A stretch of 36,000 nucleotides of DNA from Hyphomicrobiales bacterium. Its GTDB lineage: Bacteria > Pseudomonadota > Alphaproteobacteria > Rhizobiales > Beijerinckiaceae. The notes beneath the pieces were generated by a model. It was not told the origin of the DNA and made no database searches. It saw only the letters and a program-made list of their open reading frames with translations. Both the position numbers and the translations under genes were made by a program. The first letter of the stretch is position 1. Each line of letters starts with the position of its first letter. This document shows positions 17,388-26,437 of the stretch, one piece after another. The stretch covers positions 1 through 36,000 of the forward strand of contig JAIYDY010000060.1 in assembly GCA_027487245.1 (NCBI GenBank), read 5' to 3'.

Positions 17388-19454
17388 ATGGGCCGCAACC
17401 GCAGCGACGACATGCCGGAGGATGAGTCCGGCGACGAGATCGGCAACGGCCTCGCCTTGGCCGATGACGCCGACCTCGTGGATGCGCCCGATCTTGCCGC
17501 CGTGCCCGAGCGGCTGAAGGCCGGCACCGAGATCATCGCCGGCTTCGTGCGCAACCTTCCGAACGCGCCGGGCGTCTACCGCATGTTCGATGCCGCCGGC
17601 GACGTGCTCTATGTCGGCAAGGCCAAGAATCTGAAGAAACGCGTCGGCCAGTATGCCGCCGGGCGCGCCCACACCAATGCCGTGGCGCGGATGATCGCCG
17701 AGACGGCGCAGATGGAGTTCGTCACCACCGGCACCGAGACCGAGGCGCTGCTGCTGGAATCGAACCTGATCAAGCAGCTCCGGCCGCGCTACAACGTGCT
17801 GCTGCGCGACGACAAGTCCTTCCCCTACATTCTGCTGACCGGCGACCACGCCGCGCCGCAGATCACCAAGCATCGCGGCTCGCGCCAGCGCAAGGGCGAC
17901 TATTTTGGCCCGTTCGCCTCGGCCTGGGCGGTGAAGCGCACCATCGACGCGCTGCAGAAGGCCTTCCTGCTGCGCTCCTGCTCGGACAGCTACTACGACA
18001 ACCGCACCCGCCCCTGCCTGCTGTTCCAGATCAAGCGCTGCGCCGCCCCCTGCACCGGCGAAATCTCGCTGGCGGACTATGGCAAGCTCACGGACGAGGC
18101 GCGCGACTTCCTGTCGGGCCGCGCCAGTGGCGTGAAGCAGGAACTCGCCCGACGCATGCAGCAGGCCTCCGAGGACATGGAGTTCGAAACCGCCGCGCGC
18201 TACCGCGACCGGCTGGCCGCGCTCTCCGCCGTGACATCGAGCCAGGACATCAACACGCAAGGCGTCGAGGAGGCCGATGTCTTTGCCATCGACGAGCAGG
18301 CCGGGCAGTTCTGCGTCGAGATCTTCTTCTTCCGCAATTTCCAGAACTGGGGCAACCGCGCCCTGTTCCCGCGGGCCGACCGCAACCTGCCTGTCCCCGA
18401 AGTGCTGGCCTCGATCATCGCCCAGTTCTACGACGACAAGCCGGCGCCGCGCCTGGTGCTGATCTCTCACGAGATCGAGGATATCGATCTGCTCGCCGCA
18501 GCCCTCAGCGCGCGCATGGGCCACAAGGTCGAGGTCGCCGCACCCAAGCGGGGCGAGAAGCGCGATCTCGTCGAGATGGCGCTCAAGAATGCCCGCGAGG
18601 CGCTCGGCCGCAAGCTCGCCGACACCACGGCCCAGACCCGGCTGCTCGCCGCCCTCGGCGAGGCGTTCGGCCTCGAAAAGCCGCCGCGGCGCGTCGAGGT
18701 CTACGACAACTCCCACATCATGGGCACCAACGCGGTCGGCGGCATGGTGGTGGCTGGCCCGGACGGGTTCATGAAGGCCCATTACCGCACCTTCAACATC
18801 AGCACCGACACCACCGCCGGCGATGACTACGGCATGATGCGCGAGGTGCTGACGCGCCGCTTTTCGCGGCTGGTGAAGGAGCGGGCAGCTAGTGCCGTGA
18901 CGGACTTTGTGGCAGCGCAGACCGGGGGCGTGGACACGTCATTGCAAGCGGAGCGAAGCAATGACGATCCCGTCGAAGAACACATCGACCAGACCGCCTT
19001 CCCCTCCGCGCCCGACCTCGTCATCATCGATGGCGGCAAGGGCCAGCTTGAGGCGGCGCGGGCCGTGATGACCGAATTGCGCCTGCTGGATATTCCGCTG
19101 GTCGCCATCGCCAAGGGCGAGGATCGCAATGCCGGGCGCGAGACCTTCTTTGCTGCGGGGCGCGAGCCGTTCAAGCTGCCGCCGCGCGATCCGGCCCTCT
19201 ACTTCATCCAGCGCCTGCGCGATGAGGCGCACCGCTTCGCCATCGGCAGCCATCGGGCCAGGCGCAAGCGCGACACGATGACCAATCCGCTCGACGAGAT
19301 TGCCGGCATCGGCCCCACCCGCAAGCGGGCTCTGCTGCTGCATTTCGGCACGCTGAAAGCCATCCAGCGCGCCTCGCTGGAGGATCTCGCCAGAGCGCCG
19401 GGCGTCAACATGGCCACCGCAAAAGCGGTGCATGACCATTTCCACGAAAGCTAG
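17388..19454 (+). CDS. uvrC: UvrABC excision nuclease subunit C
   Basis: A 688-residue UvrC, which makes both incisions around DNA damage bound by UvrA/UvrB. In order: GIY-YIG nuclease ([10 protein letters not shown]...[14 protein letters not shown]), the Cys-containing [14 protein letters not shown] and [10 protein letters not shown], the UvrB-binding UVR segment ([16 protein letters not shown]), the RNase-H-like C-terminal nuclease ([20 protein letters not shown]) and the helix-hairpin-helix pair ([26 protein letters not shown]). The acidic N-terminal extension is variable and the start (17388 or 17412) is not fixed by a good ribosome site. Between RRFSRLVKE and [13 protein letters not shown] there is a long linker of about 35 residues containing a palindromic repeat (18937-18966), kept in frame. 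Confidence 0.96.
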   Translation: MGRNRSDDMPEDESGDEIGNGLALADDADLVDAPDLAAVPERLKAGTEIIAGFVRNLPNAPGVYRMFDAAGDVLYVGKAKNLKKRVGQYAAGRAHTNAVARMIAETAQMEFVTTGTETEALLLESNLIKQLRPRYNVLLRDDKSFPYILLTGDHAAPQITKHRGSRQRKGDYFGPFASAWAVKRTIDALQKAFLLRSCSDSYYDNRTRPCLLFQIKRCAAPCTGEISLADYGKLTDEARDFLSGRASGVKQELARRMQQASEDMEFETAARYRDRLAALSAVTSSQDINTQGVEEADVFAIDEQAGQFCVEIFFFRNFQNWGNRALFPRADRNLPVPEVLASIIAQFYDDKPAPRLVLISHEIEDIDLLAAALSARMGHKVEVAAPKRGEKRDLVEMALKNAREALGRKLADTTAQTRLLAALGEAFGLEKPPRRVEVYDNSHIMGTNAVGGMVVAGPDGFMKAHYRTFNISTDTTAGDDYGMMREVLTRRFSRLVKERAASAVTDFVAAQTGGVDTSLQAERSNDDPVEEHIDQTAFPSAPDLVIIDGGKGQLEAARAVMTELRLLDIPLVAIAKGEDRNAGRETFFAAGREPFKLPPRDPALYFIQRLRDEAHRFAIGSHRARRKRDTMTNPLDEIAGIGPTRKRALLLHFGTLKAIQRASLEDLARAPGVNMATAKAVHDHFHES
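18937..18966. repeat. Palindromic repeat element inside the uvrC coding frame
   Basis: CGTCATTGC (18937-18945) and GCAATGACG (18958-18966) are perfect 9-base arms around a 12-base loop AAGCGGAGCGAA. The sequence resembles the intergenic GTCATTGC-GAGC-GAAGCAATG family found in many alphaproteobacteria. Here it encodes part of UvrC ([10 protein letters not shown], near residue 520) in a linker not conserved between relatives. Confidence 0.8.
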
Positions 19455-19469
19455 CCAGGAGAACCCGCC

Positions 19470-19790
19470 ATGATCGTCACCACCACGAACAGCATCGAAG
19501 GCCGCCGCATCCTGAGCTACCACGGCGTCGTCACCGGCCAGACCATCATGGGCGCCAACATCTTCCGGGATTTCTTCGCATCGATCCGCGATGTGGTCGG
19601 CGGCCGCTCCGGCAGCTACGAGAAGGTGCTGCGCGATGCCCGCGACGCGGCGCTGGCCGAACTTGAATCTGAAGCGCGGGCACGCGGGGCCAATGCCATC
19701 ATTGGCGTCGATCTCGACTACGGCGCACTCGGCTCGGGCGAGTCGATGCTGATGGTCTCGGCCTCCGGCACGGCAGTGACCATTGCCTGA
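19470..19790 (+). CDS. YbjQ (UPF0145) family protein
   Basis: A 106-residue protein matching the YbjQ/UPF0145 family over its full length: [48 protein letters not shown] (in parts), [16 protein letters not shown] and [17 protein letters not shown]. Family structures are pentameric ring-forming proteins sometimes called heavy-metal-binding, but the role is unproven. CAGGAG lies 8 bases before the ATG, which is only 15 bases after the uvrC stop, so it may be co-transcribed with uvrC. It separates uvrC from pgsA. Confidence 0.9.
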   Translation: MIVTTTNSIEGRRILSYHGVVTGQTIMGANIFRDFFASIRDVVGGRSGSYEKVLRDARDAALAELESEARARGANAIIGVDLDYGALGSGESMLMVSASGTAVTIA

Positions 19791-19873
19791 CAGGCCCCAC
19801 AGAACGCGAGCTTGGCCTGCTGCGTCTGGCCCGTTCAGTTGACCGTCACATCACATCGCTATTGTGTAGGCCC

Positions 19874-20488
19874 ATGACGATTCTGCCGGACAGTGTGAGA
19901 CGACCGGGGCCCTTTTCAGTGCCCAATCTGCTCACCTATGGGCGCATCCTGGCCATCCCGGCTGTGGTCGGCCTGCTGTTCTGGCCGCGCGAGGACTGGG
20001 TGCGCTGGATCGCGCTGGCGATCTATGTCATCGCCGCCGTAACCGACTATTTCGACGGCTATCTCGCCCGCGCCTGGCACCAGCAATCGGCGATTGGCCG
20101 CATGCTCGATCCGATCGCCGACAAGCTGCTCGTGGCCTCCTGCCTGCTGATGCTGGCCGCCGACCAGACCATTGCAGGCCTGTCGCTGTGGGCGGCGATC
20201 ATCATCCTGTGCCGCGAAATCCTTGTCTCGGGCCTGCGCGAGTTCCTCGCCGAACTCAAGGTCTCGGTGCCGGTCAGCCGGGTGGCCAAATGGAAGACAG
20301 CAGCCCAGCTTGTGGCGGTGGGCTTTCTCATTGCCGGCCCGGCGGGGGAAGCGGTGCTGCCCGGCACCATCATCATCGGCATCGTGCTGTTGTGGCTGGC
20401 TGCCGTGCTCACCATCTACACGGGCTGGGATTACTTCCGCTCCGGCATCCGCTATCTGGTGGCCGAGGACGAAAAGCCGAAGGGCTGA
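19874..20488 (+). CDS. pgsA: CDP-diacylglycerol-glycerol-3-phosphate 3-phosphatidyltransferase
   Basis: A 204-residue integral membrane enzyme that makes phosphatidylglycerol phosphate. The CDP-alcohol phosphotransferase signature is complete: D-G-x2-A-R-x8-G-x3-D-x3-D in YFDGYLARAWHQQSAIGRMLDPIADK. The N-terminus FSVPNLLTYGRILAIP and CREILVSGLREFLAEL are typical of PgsA rather than of other CDP-alcohol transferases. The ATG at 19874 gives the normal start; a TTG four codons earlier is less likely. It is followed by moaD after 8 bases, an order seen in many Rhizobiales. Confidence 0.95.
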   Translation: MTILPDSVRRPGPFSVPNLLTYGRILAIPAVVGLLFWPREDWVRWIALAIYVIAAVTDYFDGYLARAWHQQSAIGRMLDPIADKLLVASCLLMLAADQTIAGLSLWAAIIILCREILVSGLREFLAELKVSVPVSRVAKWKTAAQLVAVGFLIAGPAGEAVLPGTIIIGIVLLWLAAVLTIYTGWDYFRSGIRYLVAEDEKPKG

Positions 20489-20496
20489 CACGAAAC

Positions 20497-20751
20497 ATGA
20501 CCAAGCTCGTCTATTTCGCCTGGGTGCGCGAACGCGTCGGCAAGCCCGAAGAAACCGTCGACCTGCCGGCCTCGATCACCACCGTGGCGGCCCTGCTCGA
20601 CTGGCAGAAGACGCGTGGCGAGGAATATGCCTATGCCTTCGAACACGCCTCGGTGATCCGTGTTGCACTCGACAAGACCCATGCGCCGCACGATGCCGCG
20701 CTGGGCGACGCCCGCGAGATCGCCTTCTTCCCGCCGATGACGGGGGGATAA
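20497..20751 (+). CDS. moaD: Molybdopterin synthase small subunit (MoaD)
   Basis: An 84-residue ubiquitin-fold sulphur carrier ending in the required Gly-Gly (FFPPMTGG), whose terminal glycine is adenylated and thiocarboxylated before passing sulphur to precursor Z in MoaE. The start LVYFAWVRERVGKPEETVDLP and the helix AALLDWQ match the family, and the length is normal. It sits between pgsA and moaE, with its stop touching the moaE ribosome site, so the two subunits are likely co-translated. Confidence 0.95.
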   Translation: MTKLVYFAWVRERVGKPEETVDLPASITTVAALLDWQKTRGEEYAYAFEHASVIRVALDKTHAPHDAALGDAREIAFFPPMTGG

Positions 20752-20752
20752 G

Positions 20753-21223
20753 GTGCAGGGCAGATCGGTACATGGCGCAACGATCCGCATCCAGCGCGAT
20801 CCCTTCGATGTGCCGGCTGAGACAGCGCGACTGACGGCGGGCCGGGCTGACATCGGCGGCATTGTCGCCTTCACCGGCCTGTGCCGTGACGAGGGCGGGC
20901 GGCTGAGAGCGCTGGAGCTGGAACACTATCCCGGCATGGCCGAGGACGAGATCGGGCGCGTGGCCCAGACCGCGCTGGCTCGCTGGCCGCTATTGGGGCT
21001 GACCGCGATCCACCGCTTCGGCATGATCGCACCGGGCGAAGACATCGTGCTGGTGATCGCCGCCTCCGCCCACCGCAGGGCCGCGTTCGAGGCCGCCGAC
21101 TTCATGATGGACTACCTCAAGACCCGCGCGCCGTTCTGGAAGCGCGAGCACCTGATCGATGGCTCGATCGGTGCCTGGGTCGAGGCCAAGGCCGAGGATG
21201 ACACCGCCGCCGCGCGGTGGTGA
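20753..21223 (+). CDS. moaE: Molybdopterin synthase catalytic subunit (MoaE)
   Basis: A 156-residue MoaE that forms the heterotetrameric molybdopterin synthase with MoaD. The family segments GGIVAFTGLCRDEGG, LELEHYPGMAEDEI, IHRFGMIAPGEDIVLV and the lysine-bearing DYLKTRAPFWKRE, which contains the active-site lysines, are all present. The start is GTG, one base after the moaD stop, with GGGGGGATAAG as the ribosome site inside the moaD end. Other molybdopterin genes are not in the window. Confidence 0.95.
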   Translation: MQGRSVHGATIRIQRDPFDVPAETARLTAGRADIGGIVAFTGLCRDEGGRLRALELEHYPGMAEDEIGRVAQTALARWPLLGLTAIHRFGMIAPGEDIVLVIAASAHRRAAFEAADFMMDYLKTRAPFWKREHLIDGSIGAWVEAKAEDDTAAARW

Positions 21224-21231
21224 GGGCGCGA

Positions 21232-21738
21232 CTAAACCTTTCGTGCTGCGATCTGCTCCAGAATGGCATGCATCCGGTCATGCTTGTCATGCAGCGACAT
21301 GATCTCGAGTTCGGCCTTCAGGTTCACCTCATAGTCGAGCTGCGCCTCGATCCTGTCCTTCGCTGCCTGCCGGTTCTGGCTCATCATGATGATCGGGGCT
21401 TGGATCGCCGCGATCATCGACAGGATGAGATTGAGGAAAATGTAGGGATACGGGTCAAAACGAGCGTCGCTGGTCAGCAGCCAGGAGTTGAGCAGGGCCC
21501 AGGCGACAAGGAAAATCCCGAAACCGCTGACGAAGAACCACGACCCGCCCCATTTGGCCACACTGTCGGACAGCCGCTGGCCGAAGGTCATCTCCTCGTC
21601 ATAGTGCTGGCTGGCATTGCGCGAGACATGCCGTTTCTGGGCGATGTGCATGATGGCGCGGCGCTGGGTTTCGCTCAGATGTTCCACACCGCTTTCCAGC
21701 AGCTCATGCGCCAGCGCGCGGATGCGTTCGTCCGTCAT
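21232..21738 (-). CDS. DUF1003 membrane protein
   Basis: A 168-residue protein with a charged cytoplasmic N-terminal region. Two membrane helices follow (WFFVSGFGIFLVAWALLN and a second one through IFLNLILSMIAAIQAPIIMM), then SQNRQAAKDRIEAQLDYEVNLKAE, the hallmark of DUF1003. Its function is unknown. The ATG at 21738 is preceded by GGAGG with a 5-base spacer, which settles the start against an ATG 21 codons upstream. It converges with moaE, with 8 bases between their ends. Confidence 0.88.
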   Translation of the reverse strand: MTDERIRALAHELLESGVEHLSETQRRAIMHIAQKRHVSRNASQHYDEEMTFGQRLSDSVAKWGGSWFFVSGFGIFLVAWALLNSWLLTSDARFDPYPYIFLNLILSMIAAIQAPIIMMSQNRQAAKDRIEAQLDYEVNLKAELEIMSLHDKHDRMHAILEQIAARKV

Positions 21739-21886
21739 GGGGGACCTCCAGCGAGTTGGCGCAAGCGTAGCCCACTTGTGATCAGGCCGCGATGAAGTCA
21801 AATCAAGCGGCGCGTTGTCCTGGCCTCGAACCGGGATCGCAAACCTCAGAATTGCAGTTCACGGATGTCGCACACGCGCACACGAC

Positions 21887-21913
21887 GTCATCCCGGCTCA
21901 AGGCCGGGATGAC
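21887..21913. repeat. REP-like palindrome after ilvE
   Basis: GTCATCCCGGC (21887-21897) and GCCGGGATGAC (21903-21913) are perfect 11-base arms with a 5-base loop. It lies 16 bases past the ilvE stop. This GTCATCCCGGC type is a very common intergenic palindrome in alphaproteobacteria and may protect or end the ilvE message; a T-tract is absent. Confidence 0.8.
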
Positions 21914-21928
21914 ACCGATGGACAGCGC

Positions 21929-22816
21929 TCAGGCCGCCTTGCTTTTCGGCCTCACGGCGTCGGCGTAGGCCTCGACCATGGCGCGGCTCATGTTGCCGGG
22001 CTTGAAGCTGTAGGGCCCGACCTCGGCGACAGGCGTGACCTCGGCGGCAGAGCCGACGATGAAGCACTCGTTGAAGCTGGCCAGTTCCTCCGGCATGATC
22101 CGGCGCTCGACCACCTCCATGCCCTGCGCCGCTGCCAGCGCCAGAACGGTCTGGCGGGTCAGGCCATTGAGGAAACAGTCGGCGATCGGGGTGTGGATCA
22201 CGCCATCCTTGATGAAGAAGATGTTGGCCCCGGTGCACTCGGCGACGCGGCCCTGCCAGTCCAGCATCATCGCGTCGGCATAGCCCTTCTTCTCGGCCTT
22301 GTGCTTGGAGATCGTGCAGATCATGTAAAGGCCGGCCGCCTTGGCGTGCACGGGCGCGCATTGCGGGTCCGGCCGGCGGAACTCGGCGATGTCGAGCTTG
22401 ATGCCCTTCATCTTGGTTTCGATGTCGAACATCGAGGGCCACACCCAGGTCGCGATGGCGACATGGATCTTGCTGTGCTGGGCCGACACGGCCATCATCT
22501 CCGAGCCACGCCAGGCAACGGGGCGGACATACTGGTCACCGCCGCCGGACAGGCGCACAACCTCGTCCTTGGCTGCGTTCAGTTCCTCGACCGAATAGGG
22601 GATCTCGAAGTCCATCAGTTCGGCGGACTTGCGGAACCGGACCGAATGCTCGGTGGACTTGAAGATCACGCCGTCATAGGCGCGCTCGCCCTCGAACACA
22701 CAAGAGCCATAGTGCAGGCCATGGCTGAGCACGTGGATCTTGGCATCCCGCCATGGGATCACCTTGCCATCCATCCAGATGACACCATCGCGGTCATCGA
22801 AAGGAATGATAGCCAT
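21929..22816 (-). CDS. ilvE: Branched-chain amino acid aminotransferase
   Basis: A 295-residue class IV PLP aminotransferase interconverting Leu/Ile/Val and their 2-oxo acids. The N-terminal VIWMDGKVIPWRDAKIHVLSHGLHYG (in parts) and GSCVFEGERAY are typical of IlvE. The Schiff-base lysine is in HAKAAGLYM, and CTGANIFFIKDG and LTRQTVLALA follow, with a late GSAAEVTPV. AGGGAGG lies 6 bases before the ATG at 22816; the frame is open upstream, but this site decides the start. The gene is divergent from a MarR-type regulator gene, which is a frequent neighbour in Rhizobiales. Confidence 0.94.
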   Translation of the reverse strand: MAIIPFDDRDGVIWMDGKVIPWRDAKIHVLSHGLHYGSCVFEGERAYDGVIFKSTEHSVRFRKSAELMDFEIPYSVEELNAAKDEVVRLSGGGDQYVRPVAWRGSEMMAVSAQHSKIHVAIATWVWPSMFDIETKMKGIKLDIAEFRRPDPQCAPVHAKAAGLYMICTISKHKAEKKGYADAMMLDWQGRVAECTGANIFFIKDGVIHTPIADCFLNGLTRQTVLALAAAQGMEVVERRIMPEELASFNECFIVGSAAEVTPVAEVGPYSFKPGNMSRAMVEAYADAVRPKSKAA

Positions 22817-22912
22817 GGTAACCTCCCTGTTGTCGCCGCGTTCTGCCTGCGGCATTGTCATGTTTGTATGCTGCACCGGCTGGAAAACGATCTTTCATGT
22901 CGCGCGGTGGAC

Positions 22913-22961
22913 TTGACGGGTAACGAACCGACTGAGATATGTCAATAAGGCTGACGTATAT
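22913..22961 (+). promoter_or_regulatory. Candidate promoter and operator of the MarR/response-regulator/kinase operon
   Basis: TTGACG at 22913 (within ACTTGACGG) is a good -35 box, and GATATG at 22936 lies 17 bases on as a weak -10. Overlapping it, ATATGTCA (22937-22944) and TGACGTATAT (22952-22961) form an imperfect inverted repeat just before the ribosome site. This would fit self-control by the MarR-type protein, as an inference. Confidence 0.4.
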
Positions 22962-22970
22962 GGGAGACCC

Positions 22971-23504
22971 ATGATGGAGTCGCCGACGGTTCGGGGCAAG
23001 GTCGGAGCCCAGGTCGACAACGAGCCAAAGGCGCGGGCCGGCGGAGCCCTGCCCTATGAGCTGATCGAACTGTTCTTCTTCGCCTACCGTGATTTCGTCA
23101 GCGATCCTGACCGCATCCTTGCCGAGCTTGATTTCGGGCGCGCCCACCACCGCGTGCTGCACTTCGTCAACCGCAACCCCGGCCTGACCATTGCCGAATT
23201 GCTGGACATCCTCAAGATCACCAAACAGAGCCTCAACCGCGTCCTCAAGGAACTGGTCGGCACAGCCTTCATCGAGGTCCGCACCGGGCAGGCCGATCGC
23301 CGCCAGCGCCACCTCCATGCCACCGCCAGCGGCCATGCGCTGGCAGCAAGGCTCGCCGCCGTGCAGGGCGAGCGTATCCGGCAGGCACTGAACAACGTGC
23401 CCGCCGCAGCCCATCCGGCCATCGAGGCCTACCTGACGGCGATGATCGATCCTCAGGAGCGCAAGCAGGTGCTCTCCCGTATCCGCAAGGGGCCGGTCGG
23501 CTGA
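22971..23504 (+). CDS. petP: MarR family regulator, PetP-like
   Basis: A 177-residue MarR-type winged-helix protein. Helix-turn-helix: HHRVLHFVNRNPGLTIAELLDILKITKQSLNRVLKEL; wing: GTAFIEVRTGQADRRQRHLHATASGHAL (both quoted in family-typical segments). Arg-rich DRRQRHL is the usual wing-tip signature. The N-terminal 25 residues are not conserved. Its stop overlaps the start of the response regulator gene (TGATG), so the two are translationally coupled. A MarR-type PetP beside the response regulator PetR, near the bc1 genes, is known from Rhodobacter capsulatus; the symbol rests on this arrangement and not on a direct comparison. Confidence 0.82.
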   Translation: MMESPTVRGKVGAQVDNEPKARAGGALPYELIELFFFAYRDFVSDPDRILAELDFGRAHHRVLHFVNRNPGLTIAELLDILKITKQSLNRVLKELVGTAFIEVRTGQADRRQRHLHATASGHALAARLAAVQGERIRQALNNVPAAAHPAIEAYLTAMIDPQERKQVLSRIRKGPVG

Positions 23505-24235
23505 TGGCATCCAAACCCCGCGAACCCCTGCCCGATGAGGCACCACATGTGCTGGTGGTCGATGATGACCGCCGCCTGCGTGACCTGCTCTCGCGCTTTC
23601 TCGGCGAGAATGGCTATCGCATCACGGCGGCGGCCAACGCTGCCGATGCCAGCGCGCGGCTGGCCAACCTGAGCTTCGACGCGCTGGTGCTGGACGTGAT
23701 GATGCCCGGCGAGAACGGCTTTGACTTCGCCCGTCGCCTCCGCACCACGTCGCGCGTGCCGATCCTGATGCTGACCGCCCGCGCCAACGCCGCCGACCGG
23801 GTCACCGGGCTGGAGATCGGCGCCGATGACTATCTGCCCAAGCCGTTCGAGCCGCGCGAATTGTTGCTGCGCCTGGGCAACATCCTCAAGCGCAGCCCGT
23901 TGTCCTCCCCCATGTCGGAGGCGGCAGCCCGGCCCGATTTCGTCAAATTCGGCCAGTTCATCTACTGGCTGGACAGGGGCGAACTGAGGCGTGGCGATGA
24001 GACGGTGAGGCTGACCGAGCGCGAGCGCGAAATCCTGTCGCTGCTGGCCTCGCGCCAGGGCGAGCCCGTCTCCCGCGACGAACTGGGCGGTGGCGAGGAA
24101 GGCCCCGCCAACGAGCGCACGGTCGACGTGCAGATCAACCGCCTGCGCCGCAAGATCGAACGTGATCCGGCCGACCCGCTGCTGCTTCAGACAGTGCGCA
24201 GCGTCGGCTATCGCCTCGTCATCGATCGGGCGTGA
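23504..24235 (+). CDS. petR: OmpR-type response regulator, PetR-like
   Basis: A 243-residue two-domain regulator. The receiver domain has the acidic pair in VLVVDDDRRL, the phospho-acceptor Asp64 in LVLDVMMPGENG, Thr91 in LMLTARA and Lys113 in LPKPFEPREL. The C-terminal winged helix has RLTEREREILSLLASRQGEPVSR and RTVDVQINRLRRKIERDP. It lies within a tight three-gene operon: it overlaps the MarR gene by one base and ends one base before the kinase gene. The symbol is by analogy with PetR of Rhodobacter, needed for cytochrome bc1 production, supported by petABC lying 2.5 kb downstream. Confidence 0.88.
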   Translation: MASKPREPLPDEAPHVLVVDDDRRLRDLLSRFLGENGYRITAAANAADASARLANLSFDALVLDVMMPGENGFDFARRLRTTSRVPILMLTARANAADRVTGLEIGADDYLPKPFEPRELLLRLGNILKRSPLSSPMSEAAARPDFVKFGQFIYWLDRGELRRGDETVRLTEREREILSLLASRQGEPVSRDELGGGEEGPANERTVDVQINRLRRKIERDPADPLLLQTVRSVGYRLVIDRA

Positions 24236-24236
24236 G

Positions 24237-25685
24237 ATGGCAACCGGCGGCAAGGTCGTGGGCACACTGGCACAGGCGGGCCGCCTGGTCGGGCAGGCCT
24301 ATGCCTCGCTGACAGGGGCGGTCGGCGCCTCGTCCCGCGCCAGCCGCCATGCGCTGAGGTCCACCAACGGGCCGATGCGCTGGCTTGGCAGCTTCCTGCC
24401 GCGCGGGCTCTATCGCCGCTCGCTGGTGATCGTCATCGCGCCGGTCGTGCTGCTGCAGTCCGTGGTCGCCTACGTCTTCATGGAGCGCCATTGGCAACTC
24501 GTGACGCGCCGCCTCTCCGCCGCCGTCACAGCCGACATCTCGGCCATGATCGATGTCTACAAGAGCTTCCCGCAGGACAAGGATTCCCTCACCCTGCAAC
24601 GCATCGCGCAGGAAAGGCTCAATCTCGACCTCGACATCCTGAAGAACGCCGAATTGCCGCCGGCCGGGCCACGCCCCTTCTTCTCCCTGCTCGACCAGGC
24701 GCTCAGCCGCCAGCTCGAACTCCAGATCCGGCAGCCCTTCTGGCTCGACACGGTCGGCCAGTCGGACTTCATCGAGATCAGGGTCAAGATGGACAAAGAC
24801 GTGATGCGCGTGGTGGCACGGCGCAGCGCGGCCTATGCTTCCAACAGCCACATCTTCCTCGCCTGGATGCTCGGAACCTCGCTGGTGCTGATGACAGTGG
24901 CCGTGCTGTTCCTGCGCAACCAGATCAAGCCGATCCTGTCGCTGGCTGATGCCGCCGAGAGCTTCGGCAAGGGCCGCGATGTCGAGTTCCGTCCGCGCGG
25001 GGCCACCGAGGTGCGGCAGGCGGGGCACGCCTTCCTTGAGATGAAGCGCCGGATCGAGCGCACGCTCGGCGAGCGCACCACCATGCTGAACGGCGTCAGC
25101 CATGACTTGCGCACCATCCTGACGCGCTTCAAGCTCTCGCTGGCACTGCTCGAACGCACGCAGGAGATCGAGGCTATCGAGAAGGACATCGACGAGATGA
25201 GCCGCATGCTGGAGGCCTACCTCGCCTTCGCCCGTGGCGAAGCCGGCGAGCCCCCGCAGCCGACTGATATCCGCGGCCTGCTGGAAGAGTTGAAGGCCGA
25301 CGCCGAGCGGCAGGGCCACGCCACGGACCTCAGCGTGATCGGTGATCCGGTCGTGGTCATCCGCCCCGACGCCATCCGCCGGGTGCTGACCAACCTGGTC
25401 TCGAACGCGGCACGCCATGGCGACCGCATCGCCATCACCGCCACGCATGATGCGCGCTACCTGATCGTGACGGTCGACGATGACGGGCCAGGCATTCCGC
25501 CAGACCAGCGCGAGGAGGTCTTCAAGCCTTTCGTGCGGCTCGACGAGGCGCGCAACGTCGACGAGGGCGGGTCCGGGCTTGGCCTGTCGATCTCGCGGGA
25601 TATCGCGCGCGGCCATGGCGGCGACATTGCCCTGCTCGAAAGCCCGATGGGTGGCCTGCGCGCCATGCTGCGCCTGCCGGTCTAG
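24237..25685 (+). CDS. Membrane sensor histidine kinase (EnvZ-like)
   Basis: A 482-residue kinase: membrane helix about 62-81, periplasmic domain about 85-205, second helix about 207-226, HAMP about 227-280, then the phosphorylation helix with His289 in GVSHDLRTILTRFKL. The ATP-binding domain has the N box (NLVSNAARHG), DDDGPGIP and GGSGLGLSI. It presumably phosphorylates the response regulator encoded just before it, as the start at 24237 follows that gene's stop by one base. An oddity is isoleucine 294 where HDLRTP-type kinases have proline. The signal is unknown; closeness to the bc1 operon suggests a respiratory or redox cue, as inference. Confidence 0.9.
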   Translation: MATGGKVVGTLAQAGRLVGQAYASLTGAVGASSRASRHALRSTNGPMRWLGSFLPRGLYRRSLVIVIAPVVLLQSVVAYVFMERHWQLVTRRLSAAVTADISAMIDVYKSFPQDKDSLTLQRIAQERLNLDLDILKNAELPPAGPRPFFSLLDQALSRQLELQIRQPFWLDTVGQSDFIEIRVKMDKDVMRVVARRSAAYASNSHIFLAWMLGTSLVLMTVAVLFLRNQIKPILSLADAAESFGKGRDVEFRPRGATEVRQAGHAFLEMKRRIERTLGERTTMLNGVSHDLRTILTRFKLSLALLERTQEIEAIEKDIDEMSRMLEAYLAFARGEAGEPPQPTDIRGLLEELKADAERQGHATDLSVIGDPVVVIRPDAIRRVLTNLVSNAARHGDRIAITATHDARYLIVTVDDDGPGIPPDQREEVFKPFVRLDEARNVDEGGSGLGLSISRDIARGHGGDIALLESPMGGLRAMLRLPV

Positions 25686-25709
25686 GGCTGGCGCAAACCT
25701 TGCCGGGCC

Positions 25710-26237
25710 CTAGTGGCCGTCGAATTGCACCAGCGTGCGCACCGGCACCCCGAGCTTGCGGATCTTGTCGGCTCCGCCGAGTTCCGGCAGGTCGATGACG
25801 AAACAGGCGGCGACGACCTCGGCACCGAGGCTGTTCAGCAGCTTCACAGCGCCTTCAGCCGTGCCGCCGGTGGCGATCAGGTCATCGACGAGGATGACGC
25901 GCTCGCCGCGCAGAACGCCATCCTTGTGCATCTCCATCTCGTCGACACCGTATTCCAGCGAATAAGCCACCCGGATCGTGGCATGCGGCAGCTTGCCCTT
26001 CTTGCGGATCGGCACGAAGCCTGCCGACAACTGGTGGGCGATCGCTCCACCCAGAATGAAGCCCCGCGCCTCGATCCCGGCCACCTTGTCGATCTTGGCG
26101 CCCGCAAACGGATGCACCAGTTCGTCGACGGAACGGCGGAACGCCCGAGCATCGCCCAGCAGCGTGGTGATGTCGCGGAACAGGATGCCCTTCTTGGGGT
26201 AATCGGGAATGGTGCGGATCGTGTCAGCCAGATTCAT
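25710..26237 (-). CDS. apt: Adenine phosphoribosyltransferase
   Basis: A 175-residue purine-salvage enzyme that makes AMP from adenine and PRPP. The start [23 protein letters not shown], the [14 protein letters not shown] loop, [24 protein letters not shown] and the PRPP-binding [14 protein letters not shown] are all present. The ATG at 26237, with AGAGGCG upstream, gives the standard N-terminus; the frame stays open upstream but without conserved sequence. The gene ends 24 bases from the kinase gene, converging. Apt next to petABC is a common arrangement in Rhizobiales. Confidence 0.96.
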   Translation of the reverse strand: MNLADTIRTIPDYPKKGILFRDITTLLGDARAFRRSVDELVHPFAGAKIDKVAGIEARGFILGGAIAHQLSAGFVPIRKKGKLPHATIRVAYSLEYGVDEMEMHKDGVLRGERVILVDDLIATGGTAEGAVKLLNSLGAEVVAACFVIDLPELGGADKIRKLGVPVRTLVQFDGH

Positions 26238-26437
26238 ATGGTGCTCGCCTCTGGTCCAGATCCGGGCCGGCAACGTCTGGACGTGCGATACCCGATCCTG
26301 CGACCATGTCGGTTTTGTAAGGTGACGTCCATGCTGGCGAGAGCCCCCCGCTGGCATGATCCGCAGCATAGGTTCTGCCTGACTTTCAGCAACAGCGATT
26401 TCCCGCCATGCGGGGCAACACCGGACAAGAGGCCACC

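Noticed and set aside
21887..21913. Palindrome after ilvE considered as an attachment site or insertion-sequence end.
   Set aside because: There is no matching copy across the adjoining genes, no transposase and no target duplication; it fits the common intergenic REP-like family.
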